From positions 1 through 25,581 of the IMG/VR virus record IMGVR_UViG_3300032282_004904: a DNA stretch of 25,581 nucleotides; one strand, given 5' to 3'. Within the stretch, counting starts at the first letter, position 1. The number at the start of each line of letters is the position of its first letter. Below the pieces are notes generated by a model that saw only the letters and a program-made list of their open reading frames with translations, searched no databases and was not told the origin of the DNA. This stretch comes from a virus. This document shows positions 1 through 8,500 of this stretch, in pieces. A program made the translations under genes and the position numbers.

Positions 1-1398
1 GATCATGTCTTGATCGCTGAGACCAAACACTTTTTCATACATCCACTTTTTGCTGAACATCTTTTGTTCAGCCATATCTTTGCAAACTTCAATCTTGCTC
101 TTCCACACATCAATCTTTTCCTTTTCAAAGATTGTGGATGGGTTGGTCAACTCCAAACTAAAGTCAACAAGAGAATCATCACGATATCCTTGGCTGTACA
201 AATGAACTACGGCAATTTTGTTTAGCTCGCTGATGATGATTCTTTGAACACGTTGAATAGTACGAGCAAAACGAATATCTTCTGCTGCCAAAGTTGCTTT
301 ACCACTCAATGACTCATCGTAACCCAAAAATGCTTTTGGAATCTTGAGTGCTGCCATCATTTTGTTGCGCAGATACTCAATATCGTCTGTACCAGTCCAT
401 TCAAGACCTGGTAAGTTGTCGATGCTAGTGCCACTGTCGCCACCACGAACTGGCAAGAAAAAGTCTTCCACCATGTTTTGTAGGTTAAAGCGCAAATTGT
501 AATCACCAGTGTTTTGATCCAAATATGGAGTCTTTTTCATTTGTTGAATGATACGCTCCATGTGGTTATCAACTTCATTTGGTGGAATGTTACCAATATC
601 AACCTTGAAGATGCGCTTCTCGGGTGCTCTCATGATACGATGAATCAACATTGCGTCTTCCATCAAACTCAATTGCTTCCAAACACGACGAGCACCTTCC
701 AACATACTTTTGCCGTATGGCATAAAGTTGCTGTCACTGATCAAACGAAAATGCGCCATTTGATAATTTTCAATGTCTTCGATCTTGTTACCATTTGGCA
801 GATTGACTTGAAACTTAACAAAGTTACGATTTTGAATATGTGCGTTTTCTACACGGGTAACATAATACGAACTGAGTGGTTCAACCATGTACACACCATA
901 CTCTGGACTGATGTGCATTCTCAAATAAAAATCACCATACTTGACCATACTGCGAGTCCACGACCAAAGGTTGAACTCAATGTTTAGAATGTCATAGAAC
1001 AAATTGTTTAGAACACTCTTGATGTCATCGTTGCTGCTGCGAACTGTAATAACATCTCCCATTTCGTTACGAGTCGTACATTCATCTGCATAAATGTCCA
1101 AAGCAGACGCCAAAATTGGGTCCATGTCCATTGTATCATAATCACGAAACAGTTCTACACGACTGCTTTGATATGACAAATTGAAATCACGGGTGTACTG
1201 ATTGTATGCGGTGGTACGAAGACGATTAAACCTATCACGCAAACTGTTTCTATCAGTTGCGTAAAAAATTTCATCTGTGTCGATGACCTTGAGCTTTTTA
1301 CCACCAACGTTACGAACAATAACGTCGTTGCTGAACAATCGCTTGAGTCTTGCGTACAGCGATCTGTTCTTTAGCTCTTGAAATGATTTTTCGTCCAT
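1..1398 (-). CDS. 20: Portal vertex protein, T4 gp20 family (3' end beyond window)
   Basis: I translated this frame by hand. It is open for 466 codons from ATG at 1398 to the left edge with no stop, so the C-terminus is missing. The protein forms the dodecameric ring at the head vertex through which DNA is packaged and to which the tail joins. Family marks in the translation include MDPILASALDIYADE near residue 95, RIMRAPEKRIFKVDIGN near 260-275, an acidic FFLPVRGGDSGT segment near 320, and LPGLEWTGTDDIEYL followed by KIPKAFLGYDE. T4 gp20 is 524 residues, so most of the gene is present. It lies 24 bases after the large terminase stop, so 17 and 20 are neighbours here without the 18 and 19 genes that separate them in T4. 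No good Shine-Dalgarno is visible before the ATG. Confidence 0.93.
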   Translation of the reverse strand, partial: MDEKSFQELKNRSLYARLKRLFSNDVIVRNVGGKKLKVIDTDEIFYATDRNSLRDRFNRLRTTAYNQYTRDFNLSYQSSRVELFRDYDTMDMDPILASALDIYADECTTRNEMGDVITVRSSNDDIKSVLNNLFYDILNIEFNLWSWTRSMVKYGDFYLRMHISPEYGVYMVEPLSSYYVTRVENAHIQNRNFVKFQVNLPNGNKIEDIENYQMAHFRLISDSNFMPYGKSMLEGARRVWKQLSLMEDAMLIHRIMRAPEKRIFKVDIGNIPPNEVDNHMERIIQQMKKTPYLDQNTGDYNLRFNLQNMVEDFFLPVRGGDSGTSIDNLPGLEWTGTDDIEYLRNKMMAALKIPKAFLGYDESLSGKATLAAEDIRFARTIQRVQRIIISELNKIAVVHLYSQGYRDDSLVDFSLELTNPSTIFEKEKIDVWKSKIEVCKDMAEQKMFSKKWMYEKVFGLSDQDMI

Positions 1399-1422
1399 AA
1401 TTTACTAACTAATATATAAGTA

Positions 1423-3045
1423 TCACAAAAGCCACTTTAGTGACTCTTTTTTACCTGTAACAGGTCCAGCACCCGATACAACTGCTCCCACATCAAACTG
1501 CCAAGTTTCTTGTGGGTTTTGTACAACCTTGGATTGATTTGCTGGCCCTGGAGTGTTATTGACCACCTTTTTGATGCCACTCAGCATTGTTTTGGTATAG
1601 GCCATTTGTTCCATTCTTATTTTTAATGCGGTGTCACGAACCCACAAACCAATACCCAACGACATAACCAAGTCGTCGTTGTATCCTTTCATAGCTTCGG
1701 CTTTGGCACCATTCCAAATAAATACCATCAACTCTTCATACAATCGAATACTGTGAATTATAATTTGACGTTCACGGAAAAAGCTTTCCATCTTATTGAT
1801 AATCAACTGACGATTTACATTGGTTGTAGTGAATCCAGGCACAGCTTTCTTTTCAGAGCTATTGATTTTGTTGCTGTAGCTGCGCTCAATATCAACAACC
1901 TTGAGGTCTGAAGAACTGTAATACAAGTTTGGATAGTTTCTGTCAATAACTTGCTGCAATGATGCCCAACCAATATTGTTGTTTTCAATTACCAACAAAG
2001 CATTGTTGTATTCTGTAGATATCGTTACCAACAAGTTACCATAGTCCTTGGTGGTAATCTGTCCTTTATACTCCGCAACTTGCTCCAATGTGTCTACATC
2101 AAATACATGAAATGCACTATAGTCAGCACCATCACCACGGGCACAGTCAGCAACAACCATATAGTTTTTGCTGTAATCTGGTCGTTGCCAAATCCACAAA
2201 TCTTGTGTAGCACCACGTTTTTCAATAGGTTCAACAACATGAGTCTTTTTGTAAAACTCCAATGTATCAACACTAACAACTTGATTACCAGATGTGCTAA
2301 AATCACAATCACATTCTTGTGCTGCACCTTTTACACCCGACAATTCTGTTTGTTTGTCACGCCAAGCTTGATCACGCTCTGGATGCAAATTCCACGGCAA
2401 ACTGATGGTGTTGAACTTGTTCTCGCCTGCCTCAGCAGCAACCCAAGTTTTGTGAAAGAAGTTACCAACACCATTTGGAGTTGACAACACAATTGCACGA
2501 CCACCAGTTGACAGTGTGTATTGTGCCGACAACCAAATTTCTTCGATGTTGTCGATGAATGCAGCTTCGTCAATCACCAACAATGACAGTGCTGCTGAAC
2601 GACCAGCAGTACCAGCACTTGACACTGCCTTGATTTGACTACCATTTTTCAAACGCAGACTCAAACGATTGTCTTCAACGCATTGAACCTTTAACCATGG
2701 TGGTAGGTTGTCATTTGCAAAACGTACCTTGGTAACAATTTCTTTTGCAGTTTCTTGTGTAATACTGATACACAATATGTTTTTGTCGTTGAAGAATGTC
2801 ATCAACCACAAACTATATGCCGACACTAGGGTACTAATACCCATCTGACGACTTTTGAGAATGATGTTGAGATCAAAATCAACCAAATCATTCAAGGCTT
2901 TTTCTTGAAATGGATACAGATCAAAATTACAAGTGCCACGTATAGGGTGTTGAATCTTCACATACTTCTTCATGAAGTATATGGGATCTTCAATACACTT
3001 CTTATACTCGGCTTTTATTAGCTCTCTGTAATTTTGTTGACTCAT
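1423..3045 (-). CDS. 17: Terminase large subunit, T4 gp17 family
   Basis: This is the packaging ATPase and headful nuclease that docks on the portal. In the 540-residue form the ATPase has a Walker A-like SRQMGIS near 65-71, a Walker B LLVIDEAAF near 155-163 and the coupling motif STPNG near 188. The RNase H-like nuclease supplies VVADCARGDGADYS (Asp near 300), LLVIENNN (Glu near 354) and YNDDLVMSL near 470, matching the D/E/D triad of T4 gp17. The longer frame from TTG at 3066 is possible. I chose ATG at 3045 because GGAAAG lies just upstream and TTG has no comparable site. The start lies inside the preceding gene (44-base overlap), which implies translational coupling as between T4 16 and 17. 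Length is slightly shorter than T4 gp17 (610 residues). Confidence 0.95.
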   Translation of the reverse strand: MSQQNYRELIKAEYKKCIEDPIYFMKKYVKIQHPIRGTCNFDLYPFQEKALNDLVDFDLNIILKSRQMGISTLVSAYSLWLMTFFNDKNILCISITQETAKEIVTKVRFANDNLPPWLKVQCVEDNRLSLRLKNGSQIKAVSSAGTAGRSAALSLLVIDEAAFIDNIEEIWLSAQYTLSTGGRAIVLSTPNGVGNFFHKTWVAAEAGENKFNTISLPWNLHPERDQAWRDKQTELSGVKGAAQECDCDFSTSGNQVVSVDTLEFYKKTHVVEPIEKRGATQDLWIWQRPDYSKNYMVVADCARGDGADYSAFHVFDVDTLEQVAEYKGQITTKDYGNLLVTISTEYNNALLVIENNNIGWASLQQVIDRNYPNLYYSSSDLKVVDIERSYSNKINSSEKKAVPGFTTTNVNRQLIINKMESFFRERQIIIHSIRLYEELMVFIWNGAKAEAMKGYNDDLVMSLGIGLWVRDTALKIRMEQMAYTKTMLSGIKKVVNNTPGPANQSKVVQNPQETWQFDVGAVVSGAGPVTGKKESLKWLL

Positions 3046-3649
3046 ATTTGCTTTCCATATCTGCAATAAAACCGTCTAGTTCTGCTAGTCGTGCATTGAT
3101 AATTTTCAAATCGCTGGTAACATCTTCACGGATTTTTGTAATATCAGCACCAGTTTGCCATTCTTCACGACTACCATCTTCATTGACAAACTCTAGTGGT
3201 TTACCGTCATGGTCTTCACACCACTTTAATGTTTCATCAAACTTCTTTTTGTATTCAAGCAAAACACTTCGCTCGTTGCGCAAATCTCGGGCATTGTCAA
3301 AATATTCCCAAGTGCCATCCAATTTCATTTGAGTTTCGTTCTTGGTAAAACAATCATAACACAATTGTGTCTTGGGCCACACACGATCATCAAGATAGTT
3401 GCCCCAACGAACGTCGCACTTGCATTGTTTGCAACGTTTTTCTATAACAAATACAGATTTCTTTGGTACTCTGCGTTTAGAGCCATTTTTCAAAACCCAT
3501 TTGCGTCCTTGACTATCTTCCCATTGCTCGCCTTCTTTGCGCTTTGCATTGTTTAGATCGTCACTATAACCGACCTGTACAAAAGGTCGTTCTCCATTTA
3601 CATAATCTCGAATGATATCAAGATTGCTTTTGCCTTGTGCTCTTTTCAT
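3002..3649 (-). CDS. Candidate terminase small subunit (gp16 position) with Cys cluster and coiled coil
   Basis: I do not recognise this 215-residue protein by sequence alone. It directly precedes and overlaps the large terminase, the position of gene 16 in T4. The middle holds CKQCKC (Cys 73, 76, 78) and CYDC (Cys 97, 100), a plausible zinc-binding knuckle. The C-terminal third is charged and heptad-like (KIREDVTSDLKIINARLAEL), consistent with a coiled coil, which T4 gp16 also has. A WEDSQGRKW segment near residue 43 might be part of a small beta domain. The frame also offers TTG at 3655, but ATG at 3649 is the better start. The small-terminase role is inferred from position, overlap and the coiled coil. 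A separate zinc protein of unknown role is the main alternative. Confidence 0.55.
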   Translation of the reverse strand: MKRAQGKSNLDIIRDYVNGERPFVQVGYSDDLNNAKRKEGEQWEDSQGRKWVLKNGSKRRVPKKSVFVIEKRCKQCKCDVRWGNYLDDRVWPKTQLCYDCFTKNETQMKLDGTWEYFDNARDLRNERSVLLEYKKKFDETLKWCEDHDGKPLEFVNEDGSREEWQTGADITKIREDVTSDLKIINARLAELDGFIADMESKYESTKLQRANKSRV

Positions 3650-3667
3650 AACCAATATGTATTTATT

Positions 3668-4720
3668 TTATTTACCAAAACCGCTTTGTAGTCCTTTAAT
3701 AATGAAACTTCCAGTTATTTTGAATGGACTGCTGTAGATTTTTGGATCACGAATAACTATACCTTCATGTTTCTCAAGATCACCAATTTCACTGGTTGCA
3801 TTCTTTAGAATTTCATCGCCAAGCTTCACAGTGGCAATATAAACAATCGTATCATTAACAACCTTACGAATGTCTTGACCCGCAAAATCCTTAGCAATGT
3901 TTTTGCTCTTTTGTGCTTTCAAGAACTCCTCACGGGTAATAAGTGGAGTTTCAATAGTAACATCTTTCAGCCAGTCCTTCAAACTCTTGGTAACTGCTGT
4001 ACCGTTTGGATACAAAGTAACCTTTTCTCCAAGAGGACGAGTAAGGTTTGGTTCACTCTTGAAAGTTGTACCTACACTACCCAATACTTTGAAGCCATGC
4101 TTTTGAGCAACCACATTCAGCTTGTTGATGTAGCTTTGCATAGCAGCTTTGTCGTAAGGAATTTCTGTAGCCACACGACTCTTGACTTGACCGTCTTTAC
4201 CAATGTTTTTTGGTTTGATTTCTTTGAGACCGTGAATTGCCAAAAAGTTTCCAATGTCTCCATATCCAACAACGTTGGTTTGACCTTCTACATATTCAAT
4301 ATTGAGCAAAATATTTGGATTGGTGGCAAGACCAAGTTTCTTCAATTCAGCTTGTGTACTTGGAATTGCTTCATCAAAAATGTTGATGACTTTGGCACCG
4401 ATCTTGACAAATCCGTGCTCTTGACCCGTAGCTGGATCTGTTGGCCAACGTGCCGCCAAATCTTCTGGTCGCATACCTTGAACGTCAAATGGCTTGGCAC
4501 TGCCACGATCCATAACAAATCGTCCGTTGACCAAACGAATGCTGGCGTTAACACCGTCAATTTTTACACTACCAACTCCTTTTTTCAAAGACTCAATTGA
4601 CTTGGCAAAAACATCCACCAGTTGTTTGCCGTTTGATGTGAAGTCGAATGGATGTGCCATGTGTCCACCAGCACCACCTTCTCTCAATACTTCCAACAAA
4701 ATGCTATGTAGTTTAATCAT
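3668..4720 (-). CDS. KxDG ligase-like nucleotidyltransferase with possible capsid-targeting leader
   Basis: This 350-residue protein carries the marks of the covalent nucleotidyltransferase (DNA/RNA ligase and capping enzyme) superfamily. Motif I is VKIDGVNA with Lys53 as the presumed AMP-accepting lysine. A motif III-like LLNIEYV is followed by FLAIHGL (138-164). Motif IV is HEGIVIRD (318-325) and motif V is FKITGSFIIKG (333-343). It ends soon after motif V, so no OB-fold is visible. A GGAGGHMAHPFDF block (15-27) precedes the catalytic core. It may belong to a phage family of ligase-like proteins of unknown substrate. The first residues, MIKLHSILLE, match the pattern of T4 capsid-targeting peptides ending in L-x-E. 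It starts 5 bases after the FMN reductase-like gene stop, so the two are probably co-translated. Sealing activity is not demonstrated. Confidence 0.75.
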   Translation of the reverse strand: MIKLHSILLEVLREGGAGGHMAHPFDFTSNGKQLVDVFAKSIESLKKGVGSVKIDGVNASIRLVNGRFVMDRGSAKPFDVQGMRPEDLAARWPTDPATGQEHGFVKIGAKVINIFDEAIPSTQAELKKLGLATNPNILLNIEYVEGQTNVVGYGDIGNFLAIHGLKEIKPKNIGKDGQVKSRVATEIPYDKAAMQSYINKLNVVAQKHGFKVLGSVGTTFKSEPNLTRPLGEKVTLYPNGTAVTKSLKDWLKDVTIETPLITREEFLKAQKSKNIAKDFAGQDIRKVVNDTIVYIATVKLGDEILKNATSEIGDLEKHEGIVIRDPKIYSSPFKITGSFIIKGLQSGFGK

Positions 4721-4725
4721 ATAGT

Positions 4726-5490
4726 TTACTTAAGAAATGTTTTGTCAAATACTGTAATTGCTTTGTTGTAGGACTTTTTGGTTTCGTCCAAAGCGTTGTC
4801 TGTAAATTGCCAGTTCCAAAACAAAGGATCTGGTGTCTTAAATCCAAAAAAGTCAAGAACGCTCTTTTGTGTTTCCACAACATGCTTACCGTTCCAGTTT
4901 TGTCCCACAGCAATAAATCCAGAATCAATATCTTTAACCAGATTGGACTCACCCAAAGTGGTGTGTCTATTTTCAATCCAAGTCAAACGCTCAATCAACT
5001 TTTGATAATAACCGTTTGCTTGACCCCATCTAACGCTTGCAAAAAATAGTACACAATCACTCTCAAACAACTCTTTGCTGATCTTCCAAAGTTCATCCCC
5101 TTTTTCATTGACACTAGCCCAACAACGATGATGTCCACTTGGATTTTGCTCTTTGTTTTTTAACAACGCTCCAGCAGACCCACAGTGATTGCCGCCAAAC
5201 TCTTTATTGCTGCTTACGTTACCTTCACATGGAACAATGTGTAGTTTGGTGGTGTCGATAAGAGTTACCTTCTCCTTACCCAATAAATCTTGAATTTTAA
5301 TGGCAAGCTGGCTACTCTTGGGAACATCTTCTTTGTGTTGAACCCACCTATTGCTGGTGGTCAGCAACAATACCTTTTTCTTATCACGCAAATAATCGAT
5401 GGTCTTCTTGTATTTACGAGCATACAAGTCCATATCTTGCTCACTTGCTGGCAATTTAGCTTCTAATAAAAGGTCTGTTAGACTGATCAT
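4726..5490 (-). CDS. NAD(P)H-dependent FMN reductase-like flavodoxin-fold protein with possible capsid-targeting leader
   Basis: The 254-residue protein has a flavodoxin-like layout. A first strand and phosphate-binding loop (VLLLTTSNRW, about 40-49) is followed by a strand ending in IDTTKL, then a DCVLFFASVRWGQANGYYQKLIERL segment split across 145-169, which resembles the second flavin loop and helix of NADPH-dependent FMN reductases. A later strand (GFIAVGQNW) precedes the C-terminal helices. A His/Cys-rich insert (GNHCGS, HHRCW) lies at 100-125. The first residues are MISLTDLLLEA, parallel to the next gene. I chose ATG at 5490 because it aligns the two leaders. ATG at 5496 would add Met-Arg. 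It is the first gene after the sheath terminator. Flavin binding and reductase activity are inferred from fold features only. Confidence 0.7.
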   Translation of the reverse strand: MISLTDLLLEAKLPASEQDMDLYARKYKKTIDYLRDKKKVLLLTTSNRWVQHKEDVPKSSQLAIKIQDLLGKEKVTLIDTTKLHIVPCEGNVSSNKEFGGNHCGSAGALLKNKEQNPSGHHRCWASVNEKGDELWKISKELFESDCVLFFASVRWGQANGYYQKLIERLTWIENRHTTLGESNLVKDIDSGFIAVGQNWNGKHVVETQKSVLDFFGFKTPDPLFWNWQFTDNALDETKKSYNKAITVFDKTFLK

Positions 5491-5514
5491 TCTCATATAA
5501 ATATCTATACAAAT

Positions 5515-5544
5515 GAAAAAACCCCGCCTTTTTACGGGCGGGGT
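5515..5544 (-). terminator. Rho-independent terminator after the tail sheath gene
   Basis: On the minus strand an 8-base GC-rich stem (ACCCCGCC at 5544-5537 with GGCGGGGT at 5528-5521) closes an 8-base loop and is followed directly by a run of T residues (5520-5516). It lies about 20 bases past the sheath stop codon and stands out as GC-rich in an AT-rich window. The opposite strand has no T-run after the stem, so it acts in one direction. It separates the sheath transcript from the two ligase/reductase genes, which must use read-through or their own promoter. Confidence 0.93.
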
Positions 5545-5565
5545 CTTGATTTATGCTAGTTCAGT

Positions 5566-8500
5566 TTAGGCACTGAAACTTGCACCAGTTGGCAGAATGT
5601 TGAAATCCAAGAGGATAAATTCTGCGGTACGGGTTGGTTGGATGTAGATTTGACCGTAGAGAATATTACGATCAATCAAGTCTGGAGTGTTGTTCTCAGC
5701 ATCCATCTTGACTTGGTATGCATAGATACCATTGCGTTGTTGTACGCTTTCAAGATATGGATTGACAATGCTCAAGAAGCGGTTGCGAGTTGCTGCAACG
5801 TTTTGTTCGAAAACAAGGTAGTTGCTGCTGCTTGCAATGAACTTCTTCAAGTTGATCAACAAACGGCGAACGTTCACACGGTCCAGTGCGCTTGGGTTGA
5901 TTTGCAGAGTCTTTTGACCCCACACCACAATGCCTTGACCTGGGAATGCTGCGATTGGGTTGACACGGTTCTCATAGAGAGTGTCACGTTCTTGGTGAGT
6001 CAAGCGATCCAACACTTGGACAGCTTGTGGAATACCACCACGATTCAAACCTGCTGGAGCATACCATTCTGCTGCTGCGTTGTCGTTTGCAGCGTAAACT
6101 GCTGGCAACACCACAGAAGGTGGAACAGAGATGATCTTGTTCAAGTTTGTGTCGAGGATCTTGACCCAAGGATAGTAGGTTGCAACATAGTTGCTATCAA
6201 TTGTTGCCACGCTGTTGATTGCGGCATCAATCAATCCTACGCTTTGATTGCTTGCTGGGAACACCACGTTATCCATGATGTAGAAACAATCGCCACGGGC
6301 TTCACACATAGTGATCGTCAAGTTGGTAACATAGCTGTGTTGTTCACAGAAGATACCAGGCAACACAATCATGTTGATATCCCACTCATCAGCATTGCTG
6401 AGGGCTGCAATACATTGCTTGTAAGCAATGCTACCAGGGCTCTTGATGGTGGTACAATCCAAACCTTGGGTATTACCCGCAGTAATGTCGCTACCAACAT
6501 TGATTGGAATTGCTGGCCATTGACCATCAAATCCACCTTGGAAGCCAACCACGAACTTACGCAAACGAACGTAGATTGGTTCATTTACTGGATCGTAGAG
6601 ACTTGGAATACTACCACTCAACTCTGGAGCGAGCAACGAACCAGTGCTTGCGGCAACGCCTTGGGCATAGTAAGGTGCATCTGGATAACCCCAAACCTTG
6701 GCTTCAAGATCAAAGTCGATGTTGTCACCGTTTTGATCGTTTCCGCCGTAGTATGGAAGTGGCTTGAACCATTGCTTAGTGTCGGTGTCAACACCAACTC
6801 CAAATGACGAGGTTGGATACAGAGCGGCAATTTCTTCACCGGCTTCTGGTACTTCACCAAACACTGTACCAGATGGATACTTACCAGGTGCCAAACCATA
6901 GATACTTGCTTTGCTGTAACGAACTGCTGGCAGCAAGTTACCCAAAGTACCGTCAACTGGTGTGTAGTAACCTTCAAATCCGTAAGGTACAACACTTACT
7001 GGATATGGTAGGTCGATCATTTCAATACGAATATACTTACTCAAGTTGACATAAGTTCCGTATTCCACAATCTTACCTGCGAAGGTAATGTATGCGTAAC
7101 GATCACCAATACGACGTGCTACGAAGTTTGCACTGTCTGGGTTGAGGTTCAAGTTTTGGAAGATTTCCAAATACTTAGGACGCTTATCAGTGTCGCTGTA
7201 TGCACGAACTGCAAGAGTGAAGCTACCCCATTCGCTGCCAGTGACCGTACCAGCCAACTTAACATTGCTGATTTCGATCTTGTACTTGCGGTTTGCCAAA
7301 GTACCATCGCTCAAAGTGTGAACCTTGAACAACTTGAACTTGGTTGGGTTTGCGCTTTCGTCTGCACTTCCCTTGAACGGAGCAATTGCTTGTGAATAGA
7401 TCCAAGGAGTTTTTGCGTTGGTGATTGCAAATTGAGAATCACCACTGTTTGGATCATATGAATATTGATCCACAAACTTCATAGATTCGCCAACGCTGAA
7501 TCCACTAGATGGTGCGGTTGCAACTTGTAGTCTCCAACCACCACCCTTGGACTCAGGACGAGTCTTTTCAGCCAAGAAACGCTTGATGCTGTCTTCAAAC
7601 AACACATAGTTGTATGCAGCTTCAATCTTTTGGCCTTGAACTTGTTTTGCTGGATTGCCAACAGTTGGGTCCATACCAAACACTTCCTTGATGTAGTTAT
7701 TTGCGTTCTCTTCAAGAGAGAAGTCGTAATAACCATATGTGCCAGCAGATGTGTTGCCGCTGTCATCAGTGAAGTTGTAACGAAGAGCCAATTGGTATTG
7801 GTTGTCGTTTGGATTGATTTGTCCCTTGTAAGGATATACAGAGCTTGTCAATTGAGCAACAGACGAATCTACGAATCCGTAGACCGAGTAGTTGTTGTCA
7901 AATTGAGTTGATGCGTTTTGAGTATTTGCAAGAACACTCAACACCATGTTTTTACGAGCATCTGTGTTTGGGTTACATGGATCGGAACCACTGTCTCCAG
8001 CAGGTACGAATGTTCCATTGTATGGACCATATTCACCAGTTACGATACCCAAGAATCTCAATGCTGCACCGCAAGTTGCTGCACTGCGAACAGTTGCAAA
8101 GCTTGCACTACGAACAACGAGATCATCAGTTGCGTCAATAGCGTCAATATTGTAATCCAACGTAAGATCGTCCGTGACACCAAGGAGATTCAACAACGAA
8201 GAACTCAACAACCACTTGGTTTCTGAGCTTTCATTGATTGCGGTTGAAAGTTGAGTTTCCTCAACAGTTTGCTTGCCTTGTGCGCTTGAAGTTAGATAAA
8301 AATATCCAACACCAGCATCTTCATCTCCAGAATCAGCAAACTTACGAACCAACTTACCAGTGGTAACAGTACCCAAGTTGAGTTGCTTACCACCGTAAAG
8401 TTGGCTACCACTCAAATTACCAGTACCATCGTAACTAGCAGGGAATCCGCTGGTCAACTTTGCACTACCAAATCTAGCGTTGATATCACCCGTAAATGAC

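Noticed and set aside
514-987. Plus-strand open frame of 157 codons near the left end
   Set aside because: It is antisense to the portal gene, whose minus-strand frame is open over the entire 1-1398 and reads as gp20.
3046-3066. Longer large terminase start (TTG at 3066)
   Set aside because: The ATG at 3045 has GGAAAG at a better distance, and the extra seven residues have no family support.
3659-3666. AATAAATA on the minus strand as a late promoter for the terminase genes
   Set aside because: One mismatch to the consensus, and only about 10 bases from the start codon, which would leave almost no leader.
3875-4600. Plus-strand open frame opposite the ligase-like gene
   Set aside because: The minus-strand frame holds ligase motifs I, IV and V. 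The plus frame is Phe/Cys/Asn-rich without motifs.
5638-6807. Long plus-strand open frame (389 codons) inside the sheath gene
   Set aside because: It is antisense to a well-supported conserved sheath C-terminus, has a Cys/Trp/His-rich composition typical of a reverse-complement shadow, and shows no family motif.
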